Below, piece after piece: positions 48,301 through 59,595 of a stretch of 64,000 nt of DNA. Each line of letters opens with the position of its first letter. Positions within the stretch are counted from its first letter, which is position 1. The position numbers and the translations under genes are program-made. The notes beneath the pieces were generated by a model, which saw only the letters and a program-made list of their open reading frames with translations, was not told the DNA's origin and searched no databases. Origin of the DNA: Crambe crambe (lineage: Eukaryota > Porifera > Demospongiae > Poecilosclerida > Crambeidae); assembly GCA_963924555.1 (NCBI GenBank), contig OZ004597.1, positions 3,490,404-3,554,403 of the forward strand, read 5' to 3'.

Positions 48301-51300
48301 AAAGTTATAATCACATGTCCAATTAATTTTTTACACTGCACCTACTGTACTAGGGGGGCTAGTAGAAGGGGGTGGTGCTTGAGCACCCTGAACCCCACGT
48401 GACCTACTGTGGGGTAGGTGATGCTTGATCACCCTGAATTCCACTTGTATACCCCTGCTGTCCTGTGGCGTTATTATTTGGTATTCTCTGATGTGCAGGA
48501 CTCTGAGACAGGAATATGAGCAGGCTCGGTACCAGCAACTTCAGTTCAAGGATAAACGTCAGTGTTCTTGCTGCGAGCGTCCATTCGGAAGACTTCTGAA
48601 CAAGGGGGCCCCTTGTCCCGCCTGTGGGAACCGGGTATGCAAGTTATGTCGAAATCCATCGCGCAATCCATCCCAGAAGTTCAAGTGCAATGTGTGCACC
48701 AAGAAATGGTAAGAACTGATCAGAGCTATAGTGTTGCATGTGATGGGGGGGGGGGGGGGGGGTGTGGGGGAGGAGGGGGACTGGATGGGGGATGGGAGGG
48801 GACTGGATGGGGGAGTCATAATGTGGGAAACAGGCAAGAGTTCTTTTTGCAGTGGTAGTTTGAAATTTTTAAACACTCACATACCCTCCAAAGCAAAACA
48901 AATATTTAGTTCAATCAACTAGCGGATTAGTAAATGGTTTTTGATGTGTACTTTGCACAATAATCATATCAGACTCAGTCCCAGTGATGATGGCACGGAT
49001 TTACACCTACTGGTACGTGGGAAGACTAATGCTATGTACATACACAGACAGTACGTGTCTCATAACGAAGTAAAGCTGCAGCTGGCTATTGGAGCTAAAT
49101 GGTTTTTGATGTGTACCTTCACTGTAGAAGAATCATTGATAGAATGTGCACAGGTGCTCACTTACAGGATTAAAATTGCATAAAGTAATTCACAGAAGTC
49201 ACCTATGGAATTTGAATACAGCATAATATAATATGTCACATGTCTCTTGAGTATGGGACAAACTGATTCGATCAATTTTGCTGTTGTATTCATGTTACTA
49301 CTACATTAAAATTTTCGTGAGGTAAATTTCACAGTTTTTAAAATTTTCACAGTACATATAATGTATACTACCCCAAACAAGCTTGAGGTGTGGCACTTAA
49401 ATATGGTTGGGTCATCTCTTCTGGCTCTTCCCCTTTTTGTGCTGGAGCACGCATATGCTCACAAAAAAATTAATGGAGTCCAAATGTCCAGATATTTCTT
49501 GGCTTTCAGACATCTGATTAAAGTACGTAAGGAACTAGAACTTACTAGATAACCTAGCTTGTAGGCCATCCCCTACTCGGTGATCTCTAAAAAATCAGAG
49601 AGTAAGCTATGAACAATGAAAGAATGGAATATCAGCCAAATTGTGCCAGCTGCCAGGCAGTACAAAGTCAACAATTGAACTGTTTCATTTTCAAGTGTGT
49701 CAACCCTTTACCAACTTCAATTGTTGAACTAGTCAAGAAGCAAATGCAATCAAGGCTAAGGACATGAAAACTTCTCAAGCCATTGTTGTATGATCTATGC
49801 ATCTCAATAAAAAAACAAGAACAACAACAAAAAAACAAACAAAAACAAAAAACAAAAACAAAAAAACAAAACCAGCTCATAGAGTGAGTGATCAGCTCTA
49901 GCTCTGCTGGTGTTTTGGAATTTGGTTAGAAAATATACCGTATAGTGCAAATTTTTCATGGGTCAAGTTTTGCAAATATTGATGTGTGAACCATTATTAT
50001 TCTCGTGTATTATTTTTCAAAACCACAAAATCCACGAAAATTTTGACCCACGAAAATTTTGCGCAATATGATCAAGTGAATGCAAATGTAGATTAAGATG
50101 GCTGGACTATCATTATGCTGCCTTCAATAATAATCCCTACACCACTGCCTAAACCAAGCAGAACTTTTACACTGACATGAACAATTAAAGCAACTTGGTG
50201 GGAGGCAGTGATGTAGGGATTATTATTAAAGCCAGTATAATTTTGATGTTTGTTGACAGAAACTGCTATAGGTAAAAGTACAGACTAACCCTACATGGCC
50301 TTTTTATTCAGCATAAATTTTTTCCCTTTCATAATCATGGTATTATAATGATGTATTATATATAATTATCACGTATGGTATAATATATAATAATAATTAT
50401 CATGTATTATACATACACACACACATTAGGTTGATCGATGTCCAGGCAAGAGAGTATAGCAACATCACTACTCCTGCCACTCCTGTTGTTGCTACCTCTT
50501 CTGGACCCCTTCCTCCCCTTACAGGGACAACAGGGTCAGCACGTCCTTCAAAGTGTCCCCTCTATGGCAGTGTTTTGGTCCAACAGTCTCTCATCTCTTC
50601 ATCTCACCAGAACATCAGTGGTGAGAGGTTCAATAGCTTAGCTGTAGTCGCAGTGGAACTTCCAAAGAAAGGATGCTCAGCCTTTCAATCTCTTTGTATA
50701 TTATTCATTATAGAATAAAGAGAGTAAACTCTCGACAAAAGTCTGGGTCCCAAATGTGTCCATTAATTGGAGGTTCCAGTATATAGTAGGTGCTAATTTT
50801 CCTTTACCAACTTGTTAAGATCAAAGATTCTGGGACGATTAACTGGAAGTAGGTCCAACAAGCACGCCCTATAATTACAACGGGTCAGGGTGCATGGTGA
50901 GTCATTGTCTCTTGGCTACTTTTTAGAGACATCCTCCCTAGTGCCTTTCCCACATCTTCCCTAGTGCCTTATGTCCTCCCTAGTACTTTACCCACATGTA
51001 CCAGTACATGTATCAGTGCCTTACCCACATGTGTGATGACATACGACTGTTCATCTTCCTTATGATACAGAAGTGGAGGAGCTCCCAACAACTGGGCGTG
51101 GTGGTAGAAATCCCACTATCACAAGCACCAGCTCCTCCATCGTCCTCAAGTACGTTGAGAGGAGTAGCAGCCGAGAGTTATCCTCTTCCCCGTCCCCTCC
51201 ACCACCTCCACAACCCTCACTTAGCACCCAATCTCGCCAGGCTCGAAAACTCACTCCAGATGAGCTGTCATCGGATTCAGAGGATGAAAAACTCGAGGAA

Positions 51301-54043
51301 TTGTCCACTGCAGAACCTTCAAAAGGCGGTTCTCATCACTTACTCTTGGCTCGCTCAGGCAGCACTGAGAGTTTCGAGAGTATGACCAGTATTTACAGTG
51401 CCGAGGGAGGGAAAGGGGACTATGACATCTCTGGGAAGGTGAAGTTGGGGGTGTGGTATAAGGACGGAATGCTTTTCATCAGGGTCACGGCAGCTCGGGG
51501 ATTGGCAGCAGCCAAAAGTGGTGGCGTCTCTGATCCTTACGTCAAGACCTATCTCCTGCCGGATCGAAGCAAGAACAGCAAACGGAAGACTGGGATACAG
51601 AGGAAGACGGTCAATCCAGATTATAATGAGATATTAAAGGTATGTGCGTTTGAGTCCCTACTTACCTCTATAATCACACACACCTCATTATCAAGACACC
51701 TCCTATAATCAGAACACCTCATAATCAGGACACCTCTATGATCTATATCTATGATCAGGACACCTCTATGATCTATAATCAGGACACCTCTATGATCTAT
51801 AACCAGGACACCTCTATGATCTATAATCAGGACACCTCTACAATTAGGACACCTTAATCAGAATACCTCTCTAATCAGGACACTTCTCTAAGCAGGACAC
51901 CTCATAATCAGGACACCTCTAATCAGGACACCTCTCTAAGCAGGACACCTCATAATCAGGACACTTGTTCCATTGCAATATACAATGTCATAAATCATAC
52001 CTGCAATGAGGACATCTTAGTCCCTATTTCTTCTGGTATCCTCACAGACTCTCAGATTCCATTGTGAATTCAAGGGACTTTCATCAGTTGAAATCTGTTT
52101 CTGTCTTTTAGAATAAGCTTCCCAGGAGTGATCTGTCTTCACGTACCTTGTGGTTGAGTGTGTGGGACTGGGACAGATTTGGGAGGAACCAGTTCTTAGG
52201 AGAGGTCAGACTTCCTCTCTCTTCACTGGATCTGACTAACACCACAGATCGCTGGTATGATCTACAGGATAAGGTAACAACACACACAATACTTGCCAGG
52301 GTTTCATCTAGGAATTTCACCTTGGAGGGGAGCTCATGGAATGTGTGGCCATAAGGCCATGGTGGGGGGGGGGGGGGGGGGGGGGGGGGGGAGGGGGGGA
52401 GGGTGTGAGATGGGGATGTGCCCCCTCCCGTGCAGAGCATGAAGCCAAAAATGCTAAGATAATACTTAGAAGTATTTTTTAAATGCTTGGATCCTGAAAA
52501 TATACTACTTCGAAGTATTTTTGTCCTAAAACTCTTTCTTTTGGTTATATTATTATCTTGGAGGGGAAGTTGAGCTGTTTGGAGGGGAAGCTTCCCTCCT
52601 TAGATGATTGCAGTATCACTACAGTTGGGGCCGGGGAAGTTAGAATCTGTACACACAATACTTGCAGTATCACTACAGTTGGGGAATTAGCTCAAATGGT
52701 AGAGCGCTCGCTTAGCATGCGAGAGGTACCGGGATCGATGCCCGGATTCTCCATCCCATTCTTTTTCTTTTTTCCCTACCCCTCCTTTTTATTATATTGT
52801 GGGGCAAGTGTGCACGATTATAAATAATCAGTACATATTTATACGTTTGCATATGGGGGTCATCATCACTAGTGTGGGGCTTGCTTCTCTCACCTATACA
52901 GCCTTTAATTAATTGTGTGGTTGTCTTTATAACATGTAGGAGGATGAAGAAGAGAACATGTACAGAGGACGACTGAAGATAGCAATGAAGTTTTCACCTC
53001 AAAACCAACAGTCAAAATCGGAGCAAAAAGCATTTGACTCTCTCTTTGTAGCAGTGAAAGAAGCAGATCTACCAAAGACCGAATCCCAGAATCTCATTGA
53101 CGCCACTGTCAAGCTCTACCTTCTCCCCAAGCGTAGCTCAGGCACCAAGAGAAAGACTTCTGTCATTAAGGACACCCTCAATCCAATCTGGAATGAAGAA
53201 TTCGAGTACAAATGTGTGAACTTTGAAGAACTGAAAAGTAAACGAGTCTTGGAAGTGACAGTGTGGGATTTCGACCGCAGGGGATCAAATGACTTCATTG
53301 GAGGTCTCAGAATTGGTTCTGCCCTCCATTTTGAGCGGGCGGAGTCTATCAGTGAGGAAGTTAGCATCTGGGAGGAGATGCTGGCCTGCCCTGAGCAGTG
53401 GGTGGAGCGATGGCTGGACTTGAAATCTCTAGCAGTAGGAAAGCATGTCAGCAAGGGCCTGGGAAAGGGTGTGGCTATCAGGGACGTCCAGAGTCTGAGC
53501 CCAGTGGAAGAAGTGACTGCTGCATCGTCATACAGCAACGTCCAGACTTCATCCGATGAACTGCCTTCACGTTCATCCTCACAAGAGCCTGCCAACCCAA
53601 CTGGTAAGTGATGCTGTTCACCACTCACATACATGATTCTCCCTCACTTCCTCTCCCCCTCCTCGACCACCCCCTTTTCCCTCCTCTCTCCTTCCTTCTC
53701 CCTATCCTCTTGCCATCATCATTCCTCCCCCTCCATCCTTCCCTTGCACTCTCATCCTCATTCTTTTTCATTCCTCCCTCTCTTCATTCCCTCCACATTC
53801 CTTCCTTCCTTCCTTCCTTCCTTCTTCTTTCCTCTTTCTCCCTCCCTCCCTCCTTCTCTACCTCCTTCCTTGCTCTCTCTCCCTCTTCCCTTGAATTTTA
53901 TGCCTTCATTTTCATTGTCATCCTGCCATGCAGCAATTGTCATAGAGGAGACATCAGTTCCTTCCAAGGAGGGCACTCCCACCATCCCTAATGTGATCAT
54001 TGATGACTATGAAGGACATCTCACAGTAAGTGTTACATATTAA
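45389..54043 (+). CDS. Synaptotagmin-like protein (Rab-binding domain, C2A, C2B)
   Basis: Exons 45389-45543, 48499-48708, 50430-50620, 51071-51639, 52112-52273, 52940-53603 and 53934-54043 join in phase (2,061 nt, 686 aa). Residues ~1-130 form an Slp-type RabBD: SHD1 helix (LSFLTDEEREKIEAVLKADE), then a FYVE-like finger (CSCCERPF, CPACGNRVCKLC, CNVC). Residues ~130-300 are a Ser/Pro-rich linker. C2A is ~303-429 (SDPYVKTYLLPDR, VWDWDRFGRNQFLGE); C2B is ~436-592 (VWDFDRRGSNDFIGG ... WLDLKS). Such proteins bind GTP-Rab (Rab27 in vertebrates) and link vesicles to the plasma membrane. Loop 1 lacks the first acidic ligand in C2A and the SDPYVK Asp in C2B, so Ca2+ binding is doubtful. A Ser/Thr-rich tail of ~95 residues follows C2B, which is unusual. 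A strong donor at 54026 (ACA|GTAAGT) means the gene may continue instead of stopping at 54043. Confidence 0.88.
46675..47688 (+). repeat. Tandem array, 13 units of exactly 78 bp
   Basis: The unit starts CAAGGGTGAGGTGAGACTCT and ends TAATGACAGTCCC. Unit starts fall at 46675, 46753, 46831 and so on every 78 bp to 47611, with only isolated substitutions (ATTCTCC, ACTCCCC, GATAGT variants). It lies in Slp intron 1. The duplicate at 37871-37960 has a single unit. Confidence 0.97.
49935..50071. mobile_element. MITE, TIR TACCGTATAGTGCAAATTTT
   Basis: ATACCGTATAGTGCAAATTT and AAAATTTTGCGCAATATG are inverted, with CATGGGTCAA / TTGACCCACG continuing the arms. It is ~137 bp, lies in Slp intron 2, and has no ORF. 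Confidence 0.7.
50126..50227. mobile_element. MITE, TIR AATAATAATCCCTACA
   Basis: AATAATAATCCCTACACCAC and GTGATGTAGGGATTATTATT are inverted 100 bp apart. The left end coincides with the right breakpoint of the large Slp 5' duplication (~40790 versus ~50120). Confidence 0.8.
51698..51965 (+). repeat. Degenerate tandem repeat (AATCAGGACACCTCT)
   Basis: Units of 15-24 bp built on TCAGGACACCTCTATGATCT recur about a dozen times in the intron after the first half of C2A. Confidence 0.9.
52297..52606. mobile_element. MITE, second copy of the 17752-18044 family
   Basis: CAGGGTTTCATCTAGGAATT ... GGCCATAAGGCCATGG ... a long poly-G run ... GGAAGCTTCCCTCCTTAGAT. The right end breaks at AGATGA, where copy 1 continues AACCCTGC. 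Confidence 0.75.
52681..52753 (+). tRNA. tRNA-Ala (AGC)
   Basis: A complete cloverleaf: acceptor GGGGAAT pairs with ATTCTCC (one G-U), followed by discriminator A. The D arm holds A box TTAGCTCAAATGG, the anticodon stem CTCGC/GCGAG encloses TTAGCAT with AGC at 52714-52716, and the T arm is CCGGGATCGATGCCCGG. The sequence is very close to the canonical animal tRNA-Ala. It lies in the Slp intron between the C2A and C2B exons, in the same direction. A 50-60-bp segment before it (CTTGCAGTATCACTACAGTTGGGG) is tandemly duplicated. Confidence 0.95.
52762..52773 (+). terminator. Pol III T-run terminator of the tRNA gene
   Basis: TTTTTCTTTTTT begins nine bases after the tRNA 3' end, as expected for RNA polymerase III termination. 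Confidence 0.85.
53637..53895. repeat. Polypyrimidine tract (CT-rich, TTCC and CCTCC runs)
   Basis: About 260 bp, almost purely C and T on the + strand, just before the last Slp exon. Frames here are long only because pyrimidine codons contain no stops; not coding. Confidence 0.9.
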
Positions 54044-55783
54044 TTAAGCTTGGGGTTTATCCTTGAAGCAAAGATGGGGCTTTATCCTTGGAGCAAAGAT
54101 GCATAGGTGTAGGAAGCAATTTCACTTTGGGGGGGCTAGATTTTGAACTTTGTAGTGGACTGCATGGCTGTTAGGCCACGGCGAAGGGGAGGGTGCAGGA
54201 GGGGGATGTACCCCCTCCCGCGTGGAGCGCGAAGCAAAACTACTACTTCTTCGAGGCTAGATTTTTGATTTACACCATCATAAAATTAAATATTGTGTAA
54301 CTGTACTGATTAGCTAGCCCCCCTGTTTCCTACGCCTATGAGATGGGGTTTTATCCTTGGAACAAAGATAGATTTGTTCATAGTCAAGATACTGGTTAGT
54401 TACATATATTATGGGGAGAACCACTCAGTGTGGAGGTGTCTACATCGATGACTGTATGACTATTGTAGCAGATATTTTACCCACTTGTACAGTTTACATC
54501 TATTTCATTTCATAATGGAAGTACATCTATCAGGTTCTTCTCATCAGGCCATTACTGTATGCCATGCTAATGGACTATTATGTAATATCTTCACGTTCAG
54601 TACCTTCTAATAATAATGTGTATGTGTTAAGGGTGCAGGCACATAGTAACCAAGGCATGCGCTAGTACTAGCACTAATTAACCACAAACACTACCGCGCT
54701 AAAATAACAGATAGTAAACACAATAGCAGCTGCTGCTTTGGCACATATAAAATCCATGCTAGCATGAATAATGAACAAGTCATTGCAACTCAGAAACTAT
54801 GCATGGGAATGAGCCAATATTTTGCATATGGCAACTACTTGATAAGGTCTAAAAAGTTACATTTTGCTTTAGTTTATAGCTAGTACAGAATGTGCAGGAC
54901 ACTAGATCCTATATGGATAAATTAAAAAGTAGAATGTGAATTGATAAAAACTAAATGTAATTTTTATGGCAATAAGTATAAGAAGTTGTATATCAAAAAT
55001 CAGCCATTGATTCCAAGTGGTCATTGAGATGTAACGCAGTTTACCTTGAGAATGGAATCAGTCATAACATCAGTCATTTTGATTGGTCCTCCTTTATTTT
55101 TTGTGTATGTGGTACTATTCTGATACTTAATAACATGGTGCAAGTTAGAAATTTCTATCATGAATAGTTTTTAAGTTAATTTTCCCTAGCAACCATGCGT
55201 GGGCGGAGTGTGCCTGCACCCTTAATTATGCTCTACAGTAGACTTTTAGCATTCTACTACAATGTTATCACAGGTTACCACATTTCATTGATGTAGCTTA
55301 ACCACTGGCTACAAAGTCCAGAACTCTGTTGCAAGTTTTACCAGAGGGAGTTTCATTACAACTCTGTAGTCCCCCCTCCCCTTCTCTCCCAATCACCTTC
55401 ACTGGTGAATATCATTTTACGTACATGTTCATGCATAGTGTGTTTCGACTACTCAACACACTCACCTACTCTACCAGTTCCTACCTATAGGGCTAGGGAA
55501 CATAGCCATTGTTTAAACCAGAGAATCTTAATGCAGTGCAGTGTGCCAGCTGCACAATCACACACATCAGTTCCAAATATGGTCATAATTGTAACATATA
55601 CAACATGCGTAGCCACAGACGTAGACCACACATGAATAGGAAGTAATGTAGTGTACCACCCATTTTTGTCACACGTGCATGACAGTGTTAGCAAGCGCGC
55701 GCATTTGTGAACTTCAGAAAGAGTAACAGAAGGCTAATCCACAACTACTGATACAGTATCTCTGCCTCTACTAACTGATAGTC
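54044..55783. other. Spacer between Slp gene and first TRIM-NHL gene
   Basis: Contains a MITE-like element at ~54102-54342 (CATAGGTGTAGGAAGCAATT and its inverse GTTTCCTACGCCTATG; interior GGAGCGCGAAGC, CCCCCTCCCGCG) set in host repeats TTTATCCTTGGAGCAAAGAT. No exon was found between 54350 and 55330. From ~55330 the sequence resembles the upstream regions of the second TRIM-NHL gene and of 63000-63400. Confidence 0.5.
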
Positions 55784-57997
55784 ATGGCTGAACGTGTGGA
55801 TATAGTTGAGAAGAGTGTTGAAGACCTTGAGAAGGAGATCACCTGTCCTGTGTGTCAAGATCACTACACTGACCCCAAGGTCCTACCTTGTCTCCATTAC
55901 TACTGCAAACAGTGCATCTACAGGTTGGCCCTGAGGACTGGCCTCGACAAGCCGTTCTCTTGCCCTGAGTGTCGTAAAGACACCACCCTCCCTCAGGGGG
56001 GTGTCGACAACCTCCAAACAGCTTTCTTCATCAATCGCATGAAAGAGTTGCACTCCAGGATGGAGCGAGCTCATGGTAAGGTGGACGCCAAGTGTGAACT
56101 ATGTTCCGGGGACAAGGCCGAAGCCTTCTGTCGACAGTGTGCCCAGTTCATTTGTGAGAAGTGTATTGAGTCACATCAAAGAATGAAAAAGTCATTTCCT
56201 GGGCATAGGATCATTACTTTTGAAGAGCTGAAAGAGGGAGGGGTTAAAGAGATCGCTTCACAGGAGCATCCCCTTCAGACATGCGGAAAACACGAAGAGC
56301 CGATGAAGATGTACTGCTTTGATTGCAACTGTCTCATCTGTCGTGACTGCACCATCATAGATCACCCTCGCCCTGAACATAACTACGAATTTATCAAAAT
56401 AGCTGCTCCTGAGATGAGGAAGAGGCTGATTCAGCAGCTAGAGCCCCTGAAGGAAGTGCAGGCTAATTACTCACATGCAGTGAAGGAGATACAAGCCACC
56501 AAGTCTGAGAGAGAGGCTCAAGGGGATGTGGCCAATGATATCGAGAAATCATTTGAAGAACTTCATGCCATCATTGAAAATCGCAAACAAGAACTTTTGA
56601 AAGAAGCTGCAATGAAAGTGACACAGAAGTTTGAGCATCTCTCCGTCCAGGAAAAGAGCCTGTCCACTGCTCGTGCAGTGGTTCAGAGTGTGATAGAATA
56701 CACTGAACAGTCTGTAGAGCATTCAGCTGAAGACGAGGTCATGTGCATGCATACTGAGCTGGATAATCGAATAGACAGAGAAATTAAAGAGCACTGCGAG
56801 GAAGGGAGGAGTCTCCATCCAGTGGAAAAGATTGACGCAGGGGTGGAGGTGAACTGTGCTGAAGAACTGAAGCAATTCTGCCAGAGTATTACTTTACTTT
56901 CAATAGATCCTGCTAAATGTATAGTGTCTGGTGATGGAATGAAGACTGCAAAAATCGATAAAATGGCCAAATTTTGTGTTAAAACGAAATTGACTAATGG
57001 AAATAGTCCAAGACAAAGGTGTGATATTATGTGTCACTTGAAGTCATTAGTGAATGACTTCATTGTCAAATGTAATGTCGATCAAATTGAAGGTAATGAA
57101 TATTGTATTCAGTACACACCCCTTGTCCGTGGACGACATGAACTCATCGTTTCTGTGAACGGACAAGAAGTAGCCGGCAGTCCCTTTCCTGTATTTGTCT
57201 CCATCCCTCCTACTAAGCTTGGCAAACCTGTCGGGGTGATTGAAACTGAAATGGACAAACCTTTTGATTTAACTGTTAATTCTCTGAATGAGATAATCGT
57301 CATAGGAGGAAACACAATAGAAGTGTACGATGTGGAGGGGATACAAATGAGAAGTATCAAATCATCTATGTATGGTATTCGTGATCCAGCAGGTGTGACA
57401 GTTGATAGTGCTGACTGCATATATATCACTGATAATGACAGACGTAAGATTGTGAAGCTGAATAAAGATATGAAACTCTTGAAGGCATTCAACAGTGGCT
57501 ATGCATCTGAACAAAAAGGTATTACTGTGGTTGGAGATAAAGTTATGGTTTGTGATAGTAAAAATGACTGTATACACGTCTACACCACTAAACTACAGAA
57601 TATAGGACAGATAGGTTCACCTGGTACAGCCCCGGGACATTTCAATGGTATTGAGGACATATCTTCAGACCAACATGGCAACCTCTATGTCAGTGACTAT
57701 GGGAACTCTCGTATCCAAGTCTTCATTAATGGCTATAAATTCCTGCGCTTGTTTGGTTGTGATGAGAATGGGTTGAATGGTCCAAATGGTATATGTGTAG
57801 CTGATCAGTATGTGTACGTCACTAATAGGAAGAACCACAACATATCAGTGTTCACCACTGAGGGGGCGTATGTAACCTTATTTGGACAAGAGGGTAGTAA
57901 AGTAGGTGACTTTAATGAACCACGTGGAGTGTGTGTTGATAAAGATTGTTTTGTATATGTTTGTGATTATTGTAATAATAGGATTCAAATATTTTAG
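55784..57997 (+). CDS. TRIM-NHL protein 1 (RING, two B-boxes, coiled coil, filamin, NHL)
   Basis: A single-exon frame of 737 aa. The C3HC4 RING starts at C21 (CPVCQDHY ... CLHYYCKQC ... CPECRK). B-box 1 is near 103-145 (CELCSGDKAEAFCRQC), B-box 2 near 165-205 (CGKHEEPMKMYCFDCNCLIC, with DH..PEHNY). A coiled coil follows (~210-340), then a filamin-type Ig repeat (~385-480, ending VAGSPFPVFVS) and NHL beta-propeller repeats to the C-terminus (ITDNDRRKIVKL, NLYVSDYGNSRIQVF, VYVCDYCNNRIQIF). This is the TRIM2/3/71 architecture: a RING E3 ubiquitin ligase whose propeller binds RNA or protein. Orthology is not claimed. The start ATG has a G at -3 and +4. The next gene is a close tandem paralogue. 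No introns, unlike the other genes of the window. Confidence 0.93.
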   Translation: MAERVDIVEKSVEDLEKEITCPVCQDHYTDPKVLPCLHYYCKQCIYRLALRTGLDKPFSCPECRKDTTLPQGGVDNLQTAFFINRMKELHSRMERAHGKVDAKCELCSGDKAEAFCRQCAQFICEKCIESHQRMKKSFPGHRIITFEELKEGGVKEIASQEHPLQTCGKHEEPMKMYCFDCNCLICRDCTIIDHPRPEHNYEFIKIAAPEMRKRLIQQLEPLKEVQANYSHAVKEIQATKSEREAQGDVANDIEKSFEELHAIIENRKQELLKEAAMKVTQKFEHLSVQEKSLSTARAVVQSVIEYTEQSVEHSAEDEVMCMHTELDNRIDREIKEHCEEGRSLHPVEKIDAGVEVNCAEELKQFCQSITLLSIDPAKCIVSGDGMKTAKIDKMAKFCVKTKLTNGNSPRQRCDIMCHLKSLVNDFIVKCNVDQIEGNEYCIQYTPLVRGRHELIVSVNGQEVAGSPFPVFVSIPPTKLGKPVGVIETEMDKPFDLTVNSLNEIIVIGGNTIEVYDVEGIQMRSIKSSMYGIRDPAGVTVDSADCIYITDNDRRKIVKLNKDMKLLKAFNSGYASEQKGITVVGDKVMVCDSKNDCIHVYTTKLQNIGQIGSPGTAPGHFNGIEDISSDQHGNLYVSDYGNSRIQVFINGYKFLRLFGCDENGLNGPNGICVADQYVYVTNRKNHNISVFTTEGAYVTLFGQEGSKVGDFNEPRGVCVDKDCFVYVCDYCNNRIQIF

Positions 57998-58052
57998 GAT
58001 TTGAATGATTTTTGAACCTTTCGATGATGTTTTGTAGAATGATGTTTCTATG

Positions 58053-58058
58053 AATAAA
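58053..58058 (+). promoter_or_regulatory. Poly(A) signal AATAAA
   Basis: AATAAA 56 bases after the TRIM-NHL 1 stop codon. In the paralogue the matching place reads AATGAGTAAA, so its signal is altered. Confidence 0.6.
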
Positions 58059-58874
58059 ATAATCATGTGTTCAGATTGTGAAGTCATGATCACAGGAAAA
58101 TCAATCTTAGCAGTCTGTATCTGTTCACCAGATACAATACGCAGAGCTGCTTCAGTCATCAGCGTAGCTCTATATAATTTCTTTATTGGGGTGGCCCCAC
58201 ACTAGGGGGTCGAATGAGAGGGCGCTATTTTTCCGGTTCTGCCCTTTGCAATACGTTATCGGCTAACTGAGCATGCACGCTCGCCCCACAATTTCTTTAC
58301 AACCTTCAAAGTTCACGTGTGTGTAAAAGTACCCAGTTGCCTTTAGTGATACCCATGCATGCATGCAGTGCACAATGTATGATTTGAAGTATGTGCAAAA
58401 ACTGTTACCACCTTAGCAACAGTCCTTATATGGATTTTCATCAAGCATGCTGCAAAGAGAAAGAGTTGAAAAACAGGAGCATAAGCCCTGGGGGTATAGT
58501 AGTACTAAGTAATAATGGCAATGTCGACTAGTATTGCTGTATCTTGGTCATGGTACATATATAAACGTACTGCATTTTCTTGAGGGCAATACACATGTAG
58601 CCACGGCCTCAATCGACTTTTGGTATCAATTGTAGCCTTGTGTTCTGCAAACCAGAGATTTTGCCATAAAATGTGATACTCCTGAGTTTTGATCAAAGAT
58701 CGAGCAATCAAACGGCTAAAAAATACCATAACTCTTGCCTATAATGGCTTCTTTCTTTGACTGGCCTTGCCCACTAATAAGAATTAGTACAAAATAATTA
58801 TGATCAACACGTAGCTAGTGATGCAAAATGAGGCTTGGCTGCCTAGCATCTCCACAATGGTTATTTATGTCATA

Positions 58875-59002
58875 GTCAATGCAGCTACTCACCTCACTAA
58901 CTCATAAATTATTTTTGAGTCAATGCAGCTACTCACCTCACTAACTCATAAATTATTTTTGAGTCAATGCAGCTACTCACCTCACTAACTCAAATTATTT
59001 TT
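58875..59002 (+). repeat. Three tandem 44-bp units
   Basis: GTCAATGCAGCTACTCACCT starts units at 58875, 58919 and 58963, the first two identical and the last shortened. They lie between the TRIM-NHL genes. Confidence 0.95.
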
Positions 59003-59318
59003 GGTACACCACAGAGTATGAGCAGGAAGTAGAGTAGTCATACCGGTGATTTCTACTAGCCTAAGAGGTAGCTTGTACAGTGTACTTACATCTATGTTCT
59101 CATTACTCCATAGCTATAGCAAGTGAAGTTTATAAGCTAAGAACATTATATATAGTATTTCATCTTCAGTATACCGCATGCTTGCCCCACAATACTTTAT
59201 ATCTCCATAGTAACCAGAGGAAGTGCAGTGTGCAAGCTGGCAGCTGCACAGATTTGGAGGTGACTCATAATCACATCAGTGATATAAAGTGTGGTCATGA
59301 TCTTATCCACAATGTGGT

Positions 59319-59433
59319 ACACTGCAAAAACGATTGGGTAAAAACAACCCATATTTAGTTACCAGAGTTGCAGTTTCCATGGCAATCTGCAACTCTGGTA
59401 ACTAAATGTGGGCCCAATCGTTTTTGCAGTGTA
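59319..59433. mobile_element. Small palindromic MITE with CACTGCAAAAA termini
   Basis: TACACTGCAAAAACGATTGG and its exact inverse bound 115 bp; the arms also contain TTTAGTTACCAGAGTTGCAG and its inverse around TTTCCATGGCAA. It sits ~160 bp upstream of the second TRIM-NHL start. The termini resemble those of 34369-34566. Confidence 0.85.
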
Positions 59434-59595
59434 TGCATGCACAAACTATGGATGGGAAGGAAGTGTACCACCCATTTTCTCATACGCTACTTTGAATTAC
59501 TGTGTCAGTTATAGTTTGTGAACTTAGAGTGACAGATGGCTAATCAACGTACAACTGCTGATACAGTATCTCTGTCTCTACTAACTGATACTCAT

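Noticed and set aside
50438..50641. Leucine-rich frame that looks like a signal peptide or TM segment
   Set aside because: The other frame (50430-50620) joins both neighbouring Slp exons in phase and has the Ser/Thr/Pro composition of an Slp linker.
53608..54000. Long frames on both strands (Ser/Leu/Pro or Glu/Gly/Arg-rich)
   Set aside because: Products of the polypyrimidine tract, which lacks stop codons. Only the part from 53934 is an exon, set by its splice site and phase.
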